DNA of 44,985 bases from Clostridiales bacterium (GTDB taxonomy: Bacteria > Bacillota > Clostridia > HGM11327): positions 1 to 44,985 of the forward strand of contig SVGI01000005.1 in NCBI GenBank assembly GCA_015056385.1, in the 5' to 3' direction. Made by a program: the position numbers and the translations under genes. Below, one piece after another: positions 15,964 to 23,793 of the stretch (position 1 is its first letter; each line of letters begins with the position of its first letter). Under the pieces are notes generated by a model. It ran no database searches. It saw nothing but the letters and a program-made list of their open reading frames with translations, and was not told the DNA's origin.

Positions 15964-17175
15964 TCAGGTTCTGTAATCTCCGTTTATCTTAACGTAATCG
16001 TAGGTAAGGTCGCAGCCCCATGCAGTTGCCTTTTCAGTACCTGACTTAAGATTTATAAACGTAATAACCTCTTCTTCAGAAAGTATCTTTTTGGCTATTT
16101 CTTCGCTGAAATCAAGGCCTGCACCGTTTTCGCATACGAGTATTTCGCCGTAGTTTGAGCAGAATGAAACGTCTATTTTATTGACGTCCACGTCCACACC
16201 GCTGTAGCCTATTGCACAAAGCACCCTTCCCCAGTTGGCATCTGCACCGAACATTGCCGCCTTGAAAAGTGATGAACATATAACGGATTTTGCAATCTTT
16301 CTTGCGCCTTCCTTATCTGCGGCATTTTTTACCTCGCATACGAGAAGCTTCGTTGCGCCCTCGCCGTCTGCAGCAATCTGGCGGCACATATACGTTGTTA
16401 CAGCTTTAAGCGCATTTTTGAAGGCTGTAAAATCCTTGTTTTCACAATCAATATAGGGATTACCTGCGTATCCGTTGGCAAGAATGCTTACCATATCGTT
16501 TGTTGACGTATCTCCGTCTACACTTATCATATTAAACGTATCAACAATATCCTCGGAAAGTGCTTTTTGAAGCATCTCAGGAGAAATGGCAACGTCGCAC
16601 GTGATGAATATAAGCATAGTTGCCATATTGGGATGAATCATACCGCTACCCTTTGCAATAGCGCCCATTCGGCAGGTAACACCTGAAAGCTCGAATTCAA
16701 CTGCAACCTCTTTTTTTACGGTATCCGTTGTCATAATAGCCTCTGCAGCGTTTGATGTTTCCTTTGAAAGGTCCTCTACAAGCTTTGACATTGAATTTTT
16801 TATAGGTGTAATATCAAGTCTCTGGCCTATAACGCCTGTGGATGCTACGATTACATCCTTTGCAGATATACCTGTTGCCTGGGCAACAAGCTCACACATT
16901 TCTGTAGCAACCTGCTCCCCGTCTGCATTACAGGTGTTTGCATTACCGCTGTTGCAGATAACAGCTCTTGCATAACCGTCTTCAATATTCTGCCTTGTAA
17001 CAAGCAAGGGAGCGCCCTTAACCCTGTTGGTAGTATAAACGGCAGCGGCAGAAGCCTTTCCCTCACTCATTATAAGAGCAAGGTCCCGCTTTGTTTTATT
17101 TTTGCGTATTCCGCAATGTATACCGCTTTCCAAAAAGCCCTTGGGGGCTGTTATTGATCCGGGAATAAATTTCAT
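15964..17175 (-). CDS. argJ: Bifunctional glutamate/ornithine N-acetyltransferase
   Basis: This 403-residue enzyme of the cyclic arginine pathway moves the acetyl group from N-acetylornithine to glutamate and may also use acetyl-CoA. It is made as a precursor that cuts itself at A185-T186 in the NMATML motif; T186 becomes the nucleophile. The GSGMIHPNMATML region and the C-terminal AAAWGCDL-like segment (ATAWGCDLTYDYVKINGDY) are intact. The presence of argJ explains why no argA or argE is needed in the operon. AAAGG precedes the ATG. Confidence 0.96.
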   Translation of the reverse strand: MKFIPGSITAPKGFLESGIHCGIRKNKTKRDLALIMSEGKASAAAVYTTNRVKGAPLLVTRQNIEDGYARAVICNSGNANTCNADGEQVATEMCELVAQATGISAKDVIVASTGVIGQRLDITPIKNSMSKLVEDLSKETSNAAEAIMTTDTVKKEVAVEFELSGVTCRMGAIAKGSGMIHPNMATMLIFITCDVAISPEMLQKALSEDIVDTFNMISVDGDTSTNDMVSILANGYAGNPYIDCENKDFTAFKNALKAVTTYMCRQIAADGEGATKLLVCEVKNAADKEGARKIAKSVICSSLFKAAMFGADANWGRVLCAIGYSGVDVDVNKIDVSFCSNYGEILVCENGAGLDFSEEIAKKILSEEEVITFINLKSGTEKATAWGCDLTYDYVKINGDYRT

Positions 17176-17199
17176 ACAATTACCTTTCTATATCTCAAA

Positions 17200-18126
17200 T
17201 CAGATATCCAATCCGAGTTTGTCTTCCACTCCTGTTATAAGATTAAGGCACTCAACCGCCGCACCTGAGGCACCCTTACCAAGATTGTCATAGGTTGCGG
17301 TGAGTATTATTCTATCGTTATTGCCGTACACGTTTATCATCATTGAGTCCTTACCTGACATAGCGTTAGCGCCAAGGAAGCCTGCATTTGACATATCCCC
17401 GTATTTAACTATGGGGCCGACGTATTTATTTTTGTATACGGCTTCTATTTCCTCAAGGGACGCGCCGTTGACCGCAGAGGCGTGAAGAGGAACAGTAACC
17501 TGCATACCGCTGTAAAAATCACCTACAACAGGCATAAATACAGGAGCGTTTTTTATACCTGTAATATAAGCCATTTCCTTAAGGTGCTTATGCTGCTGCG
17601 TAAGACCATACTGACGTGGGGCAGAATACTCTGTATCCCTATCCTCTGACTCATACTGGGCTATCATCTTTTTCCCGCCGCCGCTGTATCCTGTTAATGA
17701 AAAGCAATTAAGCAGAGCGTCGGGAGAAAGTATTGCAGCCTCTACCAAAGGATAAACCAAGGCTATAAACCCGCTTGCATGGCACCCGGGAACTGCAATA
17801 CGCCTTGAGCTATATATCTTTTCCCTGTGAGCCTCTGAAAGCTCGGGGAATCCGTACGTCCAACCGGGAGCGGTTCTGTGCGCGGTAGAAGCGTCTATTA
17901 TTTTCACGTTTCCGTTTTCTACCATTGATACAGCTTCACGGGCAACGTCATCGGGTAAGCAAAGAAATACTACATCACAATCGTTTAACGCCTGCTTTCT
18001 CTTTGCAGTATCCTTTCTTTCACTATCCGATAAAACGGTAATGCTTATATCATTTCTCAAAGAGAGCCTTTCGTATATTCTTAAGCCCGTTGTTCCCTCT
18101 CTGCCGTCTATAAAAACATTTGTCAT
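17200..18126 (-). CDS. argC: N-acetyl-gamma-glutamyl-phosphate reductase, short (type 2) form
   Basis: This is 308 residues, shorter than the common ~345-residue type 1 enzyme and matching the type 2 family. It has an N-terminal nucleotide-binding segment (EGTTGLRIYERL), the catalytic cysteine in VPGCHASGF (C115) and a C-terminal glycine-rich end (NLGKGASGAAVECLNL). It reduces N-acetylglutamyl phosphate with NADPH. It is the first gene of the operon; TGAGG lies about 12 bases before the ATG, a rather long spacing. The upstream 230 bases hold a promoter and a large palindrome. Confidence 0.95.
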   Translation of the reverse strand: MTNVFIDGREGTTGLRIYERLSLRNDISITVLSDSERKDTAKRKQALNDCDVVFLCLPDDVAREAVSMVENGNVKIIDASTAHRTAPGWTYGFPELSEAHREKIYSSRRIAVPGCHASGFIALVYPLVEAAILSPDALLNCFSLTGYSGGGKKMIAQYESEDRDTEYSAPRQYGLTQQHKHLKEMAYITGIKNAPVFMPVVGDFYSGMQVTVPLHASAVNGASLEEIEAVYKNKYVGPIVKYGDMSNAGFLGANAMSGKDSMMINVYGNNDRIILTATYDNLGKGASGAAVECLNLITGVEDKLGLDI

Positions 18127-18189
18127 TTTTTTGTTTTTTACCTCATATATATCAATAAAAATTTATAATTTATGCAATCACAGCTGATA

Positions 18190-18219
18190 ATTATACATTG
18201 TAAATATTAACAAACTCAA
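18190..18219 (-). promoter_or_regulatory. Promoter of the argCJBDF operon
   Basis: TTGAGT (18214-18219), 18 bases, TATAAT (18190-18195) on the minus strand, about 60 bases before the argC start. Confidence 0.5.
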
Positions 18220-18298
18220 AACTATATGTCATTTTTTATTATTACAACATTGAAAAAGCCTGTTTTTCGTTGTTTATTTGTATTTTGGTGCTGCATAC

Positions 18299-18330
18299 GT
18301 ACTGAATATTTATGCATAATTATTCAGTAC
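18299..18330. promoter_or_regulatory. 32-bp near-perfect palindrome upstream of argC, ArgR-like operator
   Basis: The arms GTACTGAATA and TATTCAGTAC flank the self-complementary TTATGCATAA; 30 of 32 positions are symmetric. The TGAAT/ATTCA half-sites match the ARG-box consensus of ArgR/AhrC repressors, and TGCATA recurs nearby (18292, 18333). It is AT-rich with no T-run, so it is unlikely to be a terminator. It sits about 80 bases upstream of the argC -35. Confidence 0.5.
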
Positions 18331-18359
18331 TGTGCATAAGTATTTTCTCCGGAATTATA

Positions 18360-19037
18360 TCAGCGTATAACGTCTGCTATATCAAAAAGATTTTTTATAA
18401 CAAAATCCGCAGAGGAATCCTCTTTTCCGTCCTTACTGTACCACATTGTGGTAAGCCCCGCATTTTTACCGCCCTTAATATCGGCAGAAAGAGAATCACC
18501 TACAATCAAAATTTCTGCAGGGTCATCAATTTCCAACGCATTAAGCACGTAATCGAAATATCCCCTGTCAGGCTTTGAAACGCCTATTTCAGATGAAATA
18601 AAGAGATTTTCGAAATAAGGCATAAGCCCTGCAATTTTACATCTTGAGCGCGTTATTCGCGATATACCGTTTGTAACCAATGACATAGGATATCTTGGAT
18701 ACAGATAATCGAGAAAAAAATCAGCACCGTTTATCTTCTGTGCATTTTTAGCTAACCTACTCATATAACACTCGGCAAGATAATCTGCCTCTATGTCAAA
18801 TCCGCAATGCCGGGCAAGATCCCTAAACCTTTCTACCTCCAGCCTTTCAAAGGTTATCTCTTTTCTTTCAAGCATTTTCCAATATCGACTGTTTATGCCG
18901 GCGTAGGCATTTACCCCCTCTTCGATATCACTGTACCCAAGCTGTGTAAGCACCTCTCTGATGGAATTATCCATTGCCTTATCGAAGTCCAGCAGAGTTC
19001 TATCTAAATCCAGTAAAATGTGTCTGATTTTATTCAT
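18360..19037 (-). CDS. HAD-superfamily phosphatase, YjjG-like
   Basis: The start MNKIRHILLDLD (225 residues) was chosen because the upstream ATG (8 codons earlier) lies inside a hairpin. The HAD motifs are DLDRTLLDF (nucleophile D10, D12), SLVTNGI (motif II), the KPDRGYF lysine (motif III) and VGDSLSADIKGG (motif IV). The helical cap fits the YjjG/PyrD-phosphatase group, which dephosphorylates noncanonical or pyrimidine nucleotides; the substrate is not certain. It lies between ychF and the arginine operon on the same strand, separated from argC by the palindrome region. Confidence 0.85.
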   Translation of the reverse strand: MNKIRHILLDLDRTLLDFDKAMDNSIREVLTQLGYSDIEEGVNAYAGINSRYWKMLERKEITFERLEVERFRDLARHCGFDIEADYLAECYMSRLAKNAQKINGADFFLDYLYPRYPMSLVTNGISRITRSRCKIAGLMPYFENLFISSEIGVSKPDRGYFDYVLNALEIDDPAEILIVGDSLSADIKGGKNAGLTTMWYSKDGKEDSSADFVIKNLFDIADVIR

Positions 19038-19059
19038 TTTGAAAGTTATTACAATAAAC

Positions 19060-19083
19060 ATGCCAAAAGACCCACAAGCCTTT
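19060..19083 (-). terminator. Hairpin after ychF, weak terminator
   Basis: A 10-bp perfect stem (TGCCAAAAG/CTTTTGGCA type) lies 18 bases past the ychF stop codon. The following tract (GTTTATTGT) is only modestly T-rich, so read-through into the HAD gene is likely. Confidence 0.5.
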
Positions 19084-19100
19084 TGGCATTATTTGCCGTA

Positions 19101-20195
19101 TTAGACGTTAAATCTGAAGAGGGTTACGTCGCCGTCCTTCATAACGTATTCCTTACCTTCACTTCTTATCATACCCTTTTCCTTTGCTGAAACCATATTT
19201 CCGCAGGATATCAAATCCTCGTATGCAATTATTTCAGCGCGGATAAAGCCTCTTTCAAAATCTGTATGTATTTTTCCTGCTGCCTGAGGCGCCTTCATTC
19301 CGTTTGTAATAATCCATGCTCTTACCTCATCCTCACCGACCGTAAAATAGCTTATAAGGCCGAGTGTTTTGTATGCCGCACGGATAAGCCTGTCAAGACC
19401 TGATGCTTCAAGGCCAAGCTCTTCAAGGAACATCTGCTTTTCATCGTCTGAAAGCTGGGCTATTTCCTCCTCAATCTTTGCGCTTACAGTAACAACCTCA
19501 AGACTTTCTGCCTCCGCAGCCTTAAGAAGCTTATTGAACAGAGGACTTTCATTTGTACCTGCGGCGTTATCCTCGCTCATATTTGCAACAAGCATCATAG
19601 GCTTTGACGTAAGAAGAAAGAACATTCTTACGAGCTTTTTCTCATTTTCGTCAAGCTCCATAGTGCGTACAGGCTTGTTGGATTCAAGCCATGCCTTTAT
19701 TCTCAACAAGAGCTCATACTGCGGCAAAAGCTCCTTATCTCCGCTTTTAACCTTCTTTTCCATACCTGCAATACGCTTTTCAACAGACTCAATATCTGCA
19801 AAAATAAGCTCGAGGTTTATAACCTCCATATCGTTAACAGGGTCCACAGTACCGTCTACGTGGGTTATATCTCCGTCCTCAAAGCACCTTACAACCTGAA
19901 CGATAGCGTCTACCTCTCGGATGTGTGAAAGGAATTTATTTCCAAGCCCCTCGCCCTTGCTTGCTCCGCGAACAAGACCTGCAATATCTACGAAGTCTAT
20001 AACTGCAGGAGTAGTCTTTTTAGGATTGTACATAGAAGAAAGCTTATCCAACCTTACGTCGGGCACACCGACTGTTCCAATATTAGGCTCTATTGTGCAA
20101 AATGGATAGTTTGCTGTTTGTGCACCCGCCTTAGTTATAGCATTAAATAGCGTGGATTTCCCAACGTTGGGCAAGCCTACGATACCAAGTTTCAT
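19101..20195 (-). CDS. ychF: YchF/OLA1-family ribosome-associated ATPase
   Basis: The protein has 364 residues from the ATG with AGGAG upstream (MKLGIVGLPNVGKST). It has a P-loop G1 (GLPNVGKST), NYPFCTIEPN (switch I), the DIAGLVRGASKGEGLGN G3 region, a coiled-coil insertion and a C-terminal TGS domain. The G4 motif reads ANMSED instead of NKxD, the change that gives this Obg-related family ATP preference. It binds ribosomes and modulates stress responses. A promoter lies in the 180 bases upstream. Confidence 0.96.
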   Translation of the reverse strand: MKLGIVGLPNVGKSTLFNAITKAGAQTANYPFCTIEPNIGTVGVPDVRLDKLSSMYNPKKTTPAVIDFVDIAGLVRGASKGEGLGNKFLSHIREVDAIVQVVRCFEDGDITHVDGTVDPVNDMEVINLELIFADIESVEKRIAGMEKKVKSGDKELLPQYELLLRIKAWLESNKPVRTMELDENEKKLVRMFFLLTSKPMMLVANMSEDNAAGTNESPLFNKLLKAAEAESLEVVTVSAKIEEEIAQLSDDEKQMFLEELGLEASGLDRLIRAAYKTLGLISYFTVGEDEVRAWIITNGMKAPQAAGKIHTDFERGFIRAEIIAYEDLISCGNMVSAKEKGMIRSEGKEYVMKDGDVTLFRFNV

Positions 20196-20262
20196 AATAT
20201 ATTCTCCTATCAAAGCGTACGTTATAAATGTGTGTTACGATAAGCAAAAAATGTAACAATGA

Positions 20263-20291
20263 ATTGTACCACATTTTGCTGTTTTTTACAA
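20263..20291 (-). promoter_or_regulatory. Promoter of ychF
   Basis: TTGTAA (20286-20291), 17 bases, TACAAT (20263-20268) on the minus strand. An interrupted dyad (AAAATGT...ACATTTT) overlaps the -10. Confidence 0.5.
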
Positions 20292-20315
20292 TATAAATAA
20301 TATAAAAAATATGAC

Positions 20316-20350
20316 AAAAAGCGAAAAACACAATATGTTTTCCGCTTTTT
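20316..20350 (-). terminator. Terminator after the metallophosphatase gene
   Basis: AAAAAGCG...CGCTTTTT with an extended AAAAC/GTTTT stem (one mismatch). It separates the metallophosphatase transcript from ychF. Confidence 0.65.
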
Positions 20351-20375
20351 AATTATTGTATTTACCATACCGCAG

Positions 20376-21218
20376 TTAAAGCCCAAGCTTTAAGGCAACA
20401 TCCTCCCAAACAGCCTCACTGTTTATATCCATACCTTTGGAGGAAGAAATGCTGTCCGCAACGCCTATACACGGTATTGTGTAGCATTTGCCTGTCCTGA
20501 GTGTTTTTACAACAGCCCTTGCCCATACGCCTGCCGTATCCAAAAATCCGCACTCCTTAAATTCGGCAATAACAGCGTCTATATCGTACTCCACCTTCAC
20601 AAGCTCCGCAGACCATTTACCGTCTGTATAATCCAAAATGGCAAACTCGGCTTTATTCTGCCTATCCGTAGGAAGACCCACAGAACCGCCGTTGACAATA
20701 AGCTTATCCCCTTCCCTGCATATAAACGCCCTGTGAGAATGGGCGCACAGCATAAGGCGCGTTTTCATTGATTTGAACGTTTCCTTCATTTCCTTATTCC
20801 ACGGCAAAACCATTCCACGGGACTGGGTAATAGACCCGTGGCACATTTCAAATTCCTCAACGCCGTCAAAGGAGGCTACTCTGTATATGGGCAGAGCCTC
20901 AAAATAATCCATATCCTCATTCTTCATTTCGTTATAGGTATAAAAAAGAGAACCGAATCTTGAGCCCTTTTTCCAATTAACGTCAGGATTTTTCCGTTGT
21001 GAAAATATATATTCCTCGCGGTTGCCTCTTATTATTCTACACGGGTAACGGTTCATAATACCCCTGATTAAATCCAGAGTTTTTTGAGGACAGGCACAGT
21101 CTGTAATATAATCACCCAAAAGCACAACGGCATCCACAGACCGTTTTTCCATACAGTCTATGCACGCCTTAAATGCAATATGGTTGGAATGTATATCACC
21201 GAATGCAGCTATTTTCAT
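20376..21218 (-). CDS. Calcineurin-like metallophosphatase
   Basis: The protein has 280 residues. The two-metal signature is present in order: GDIHSN (7-12), GDYITD, GNREE, and the C-terminal AHSH in place of the usual GHTH. It resembles the YfcE/MJ0936 group of phosphodiesterases, but the substrate is unknown. The C-terminal 100 residues, after the usual fold ends, are an extra helical region. AAGGAT precedes the ATG. It lies 34 bases downstream of sfsA and is probably cotranscribed with it. Confidence 0.85.
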   Translation of the reverse strand: MKIAAFGDIHSNHIAFKACIDCMEKRSVDAVVLLGDYITDCACPQKTLDLIRGIMNRYPCRIIRGNREEYIFSQRKNPDVNWKKGSRFGSLFYTYNEMKNEDMDYFEALPIYRVASFDGVEEFEMCHGSITQSRGMVLPWNKEMKETFKSMKTRLMLCAHSHRAFICREGDKLIVNGGSVGLPTDRQNKAEFAILDYTDGKWSAELVKVEYDIDAVIAEFKECGFLDTAGVWARAVVKTLRTGKCYTIPCIGVADSISSSKGMDINSEAVWEDVALKLGL

Positions 21219-21252
21219 GTATTATCCTTGTCCGTAATTTTACAGTGTATTT

Positions 21253-21933
21253 TTACAGCACCACGTTAGTAAGCCCCTTTATTTCAAGAGAATCCTCGCC
21301 TACGCTGCAGTAAACCGCAAAAACGCCTACGCCGCTTTCCTTTGCTCTTTTAAGAGATTCATAAAGCTCGGGATGCGTTTGAACATTGGGTGTAAAATAC
21401 TTACATCCCTCCATCTTCACAACGAAGAAAACGTACGCATCATACCCATTCTTTTTTGCCTCTATAAGCTCCCTTACATGCTTATTCCCTCTTTCGGTGG
21501 GAGCGTCGGGAAACATTGCTACGTCATTCACCTCCAGGGTAACACCCTTTACCTCTATGAGTATTTTTCTCCCCTCGGCCTCAACGTAAAAATCAAAGCG
21601 CGACGAGCCAAACGTATATTCAGGCTTTACGTACGTTACATCCTTGAAAAAGCCTCCCGATGATATCCATTCAAAAAACACCTTATTGGGAGCCTGACTA
21701 TCTATATTGATAAGCCTTTCACCCTTATACACGCTTATAAGGTCGTATTTTGTCTTACGCTTTGGGTCTTTATTTCTCTGCGCTATTATTTTTGCCCCTT
21801 TTGTAAGTATTTCATTACATCTGCCCGTGTTTTTTACGTGGCAAACACATTCTTCACCGTCTAAAAAAGCATAGGCTATAAACCTGTTCGGGCGGGATAT
21901 AAACGTACCCTTAACTGTATCACTGTATTTCAT
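21253..21933 (-). CDS. sfsA: SfsA family protein
   Basis: The protein has 226 residues, the normal length. It has an N-terminal OB-like region (FISRPNRFIAYAFLDGEECVCHVKNTGRC with the typical 'H-x-x-N-[ST]-G-R' segment) and a restriction-nuclease-like C-terminal domain (SRFDFYVE, EVKGVTLE, MFPDAPTERG). SfsA was named for sugar fermentation stimulation and is thought to be a nuclease; its physiological role is unsettled. It starts 12 bases after the VanY-type gene stops. The nearest GAGG is well upstream, so translational coupling is likely. Confidence 0.93.
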   Translation of the reverse strand: MKYSDTVKGTFISRPNRFIAYAFLDGEECVCHVKNTGRCNEILTKGAKIIAQRNKDPKRKTKYDLISVYKGERLINIDSQAPNKVFFEWISSGGFFKDVTYVKPEYTFGSSRFDFYVEAEGRKILIEVKGVTLEVNDVAMFPDAPTERGNKHVRELIEAKKNGYDAYVFFVVKMEGCKYFTPNVQTHPELYESLKRAKESGVGVFAVYCSVGEDSLEIKGLTNVVL

Positions 21934-21945
21934 ATCGAGATAATA

Positions 21946-23316
21946 TTACGCCTCATCTAATGAGGGAGTAGCCTCGGGGGTTGGTAACACAGGAGTTAAC
22001 GTTACCTGTGGAGTGGGGGTAGCCTCGGGGGTAATAATTACTGTGGGTGTAGGTGTTACCTCCGGGGTTACCGTAACCTCCGGGGTAGGCGTAACATCAA
22101 TAGTAGGGGTAACCTCAGGGGTTACTGTTACCTCAGGGGTTACTGTTACCTCCGGTGATGATGTAATCTCGGGAGTAGCCGTTACTTCCGGAGTAGTTGT
22201 TACTTCAGGGGTAGCAGTTACTTCCGGAGTAGCCGTTATTTCAGGGGTAGCAGTTACTTCCGGAGTAGCCGTTATTTCAGGGGTAGCACTCACCTCGGGG
22301 GTAGGTGTTACAGGCACTCCAAACGACGGGAATGTATTGCTTTCATCAAGAGGTATACCGTGCTTTTCGTAATACCACTCCTCAAAGGTTATATCCCTTT
22401 CAGTAATTTCCTTAGCCGCATCCACACCTACGTATCTGTAATGCCAGGGCTCATACTTTATTCCCGTATAGTAGGTTGTGTTTTCCTTGTATCTTAATAT
22501 GAACCCATACTTATAGCAATTAGCCATAATCCACTGCTGTGTGGGATTGTTCTGCTGTGCCTTTTTGTTGGAGGCATCATTTATAAGCGAAGGATATCTT
22601 GCAGTAACGATATCTATTGCAAGGCCAAGCTCATGCTCACTTGTACCCGGAACGGCGCTTGATATAGATGCAATAGCGTACGCTTCATCATCGGTAAGCG
22701 TAATGCCGTTGCTTTTCGCTATATCCTTTTCCTTCTGGATTCTGTTGTTGAAAAGCGATTTTTGAAATTCGTTTGTTCTGTATCCGGAGGTTACAAGAGG
22801 TGCATCCTTACCTGTAAAGCCTGCATTGCGGCAATCCTCAAACATACGGCATAAGTCGTAATAAATATATGCGTTTATGTATTGAGGACCCCAATTCAAT
22901 ATCTTTGAATCAATCTTTACAAGGGGTATCGTTGCAACGTATTCGGCTGTAAGGCTGTTATTACGGTTTACAAGCTTATATTGCCAATGGTCGAGAATAT
23001 ATTCACCCATATCATCAACGCACGGAGTATCATCGAACATAAAATTCGGCGTTGCCTCAGGCTTGGATGACGGAGCTGGTACAACCGTCGGGGTCGGAGT
23101 TACCTCGGGGGTGGGTGTAGGAGTAGGTGTGGGGGTTGGTGTTGGAGTTGGTGTTGGGGTAGGCGTAACAGTAGGTGTAGACGTTGCTACGGGTGTTAAT
23201 GTTACCTTAGGGGTGGCGCTTTCCTCCGGAGAAATTATTTCTATGCTCCAGCATCCTGAAAGAGATACAACAAATATAATTACAAGTAAGACGTAGACAA
23301 TATGGCGTTTTTTCAC
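21946..23316 (-). CDS. VanY-family D-Ala-D-Ala carboxypeptidase, lipoprotein with Thr-Pro repeats
   Basis: The protein has 456 residues from a GTG with GAGGTGG upstream. A lipoprotein signal ends in LSGC (C22), so it should be anchored outside the membrane. A Thr-Pro linker (about 35-80) leads to the VanY peptidase domain (about 95-310) with the zinc/active-site motifs SEHELGLAIDI and EPWHYRYVG. A long C-terminal tail (about 320-456) of TPEVT/TPEIT pentapeptide repeats follows. These enzymes trim the terminal D-alanine of peptidoglycan peptides. A repeat tail after the catalytic domain is unusual; it may span the wall or be glycosylated. The ending SLDEA shows no sorting signal. It probably shares a transcript with sfsA downstream. 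Confidence 0.9.
   Translation of the reverse strand: MKKRHIVYVLLVIIFVVSLSGCWSIEIISPEESATPKVTLTPVATSTPTVTPTPTPTPTPTPTPTPTPTPEVTPTPTVVPAPSSKPEATPNFMFDDTPCVDDMGEYILDHWQYKLVNRNNSLTAEYVATIPLVKIDSKILNWGPQYINAYIYYDLCRMFEDCRNAGFTGKDAPLVTSGYRTNEFQKSLFNNRIQKEKDIAKSNGITLTDDEAYAIASISSAVPGTSEHELGLAIDIVTARYPSLINDASNKKAQQNNPTQQWIMANCYKYGFILRYKENTTYYTGIKYEPWHYRYVGVDAAKEITERDITFEEWYYEKHGIPLDESNTFPSFGVPVTPTPEVSATPEITATPEVTATPEITATPEVTATPEVTTTPEVTATPEITSSPEVTVTPEVTVTPEVTPTIDVTPTPEVTVTPEVTPTPTVIITPEATPTPQVTLTPVLPTPEATPSLDEA
21965..22313. repeat. Tandem repeat coding for the TPEVT/TPEIT tail
   Basis: Degenerate 15-base units, locally organised as 30-base units (alternating TPEVT and TPEIT), cover about 350 bases. 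The most regular block is around 22140-22290. Such arrays are prone to length change by slippage, so the tail length may vary between strains. The antisense strand is open only because of the repeat. Confidence 0.8.
23090..23172. repeat. Short tandem repeat coding for the Thr-Pro linker
   Basis: Six-base units (GGTGTT/GGAGTA types on the plus strand) code for (Thr-Pro)n on the minus strand, between the lipobox and the VanY domain. It may be a contingency-type repeat, but the unit is a multiple of three, so changes keep the frame. Confidence 0.75.
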
Positions 23317-23345
23317 GGCAACCCACCTCAAAAATACTAATATAT

Positions 23346-23374
23346 ATATTACAATATTCGACTATAAAATACAA
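23346..23374 (-). promoter_or_regulatory. Possible promoter of the VanY-type gene
   Basis: TTGTAT (23369-23374), 17 bases, TAATAT (23346-23351) on the minus strand, overlapping the yolD stop. No terminator separates yolD from this gene, so it may also be read from the polymerase promoter. Confidence 0.4.
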
Positions 23375-23793
23375 GTAAATGAAAGAAAAATATCTCCTTG
23401 TATATCTATGATATCGTCAAAGAGGATTTTTTCACCGCTCTCAAGCACAAGGCATTTTTCACTGTTATCCTCCCTTTTAATTATTCCCGTTACATCCGTA
23501 TATCTTCCGCCCTCCTTTTTATCGTCGGGAATAAAATACGTAACGGTTATAATGGGCCTTTCATCCATAAACTGCCTTAATATGCCCTGCTTTATATCGA
23601 GAATATTTTTCATATCCTCATCCAGCTCGATTTTTTTGGAGGTCCTTCGCGCAGATTCGTTCAGCATATCACTGTGCCCCGTAAGGGCGGCAAATGAACC
23701 GAATTGAGTTGCACGCTCCGAGCTTTGCATGCGGGGATGCTTTCGAGACACGTGATGAGGCATATTTATAATATCTGAATAATCGTTCTTCAC
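23362..23793 (-). CDS. YolD-like protein
   Basis: The protein has 143 residues from a GTG that overlaps the polymerase stop (GTGA) with GGAGGG and AAGGA sites nearby. The N-terminus has the family pattern PHHVSRKHPRMQSSERATQFGSFAALTG. YolD-like proteins are regularly encoded with Y-family polymerases in Bacillota, often on mobile elements, and are thought to be an accessory or regulatory partner in place of UmuD; the mechanism is not known. The C-terminal half is a small beta-rich domain (ITVTYFIPDDKKEGGRYTDVTGIIKR). Confidence 0.85.
   Translation of the reverse strand: MKNDYSDIINMPHHVSRKHPRMQSSERATQFGSFAALTGHSDMLNESARRTSKKIELDEDMKNILDIKQGILRQFMDERPIITVTYFIPDDKKEGGRYTDVTGIIKREDNSEKCLVLESGEKILFDDIIDIQGDIFLSFTCIL

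Noticed and set aside
18127-18359. T-box leader or intrinsic terminator at the palindrome upstream of argC
   Set aside because: There is no T-box sequence; the palindrome is AT-rich with no T-run and fits an operator better.
21965-22313. Regular direct repeats suggesting a CRISPR array
   Set aside because: Units are short, contiguous and without unique spacers, and they encode an in-frame Thr-Pro-rich tail; this is a coding tandem repeat.
22013-22372. Plus-strand open frames rich in Gly-Val-Ser-Thr opposite the VanY repeats
   Set aside because: They are shadows of the repeat on the other strand, with no ribosome site and low-complexity translation.
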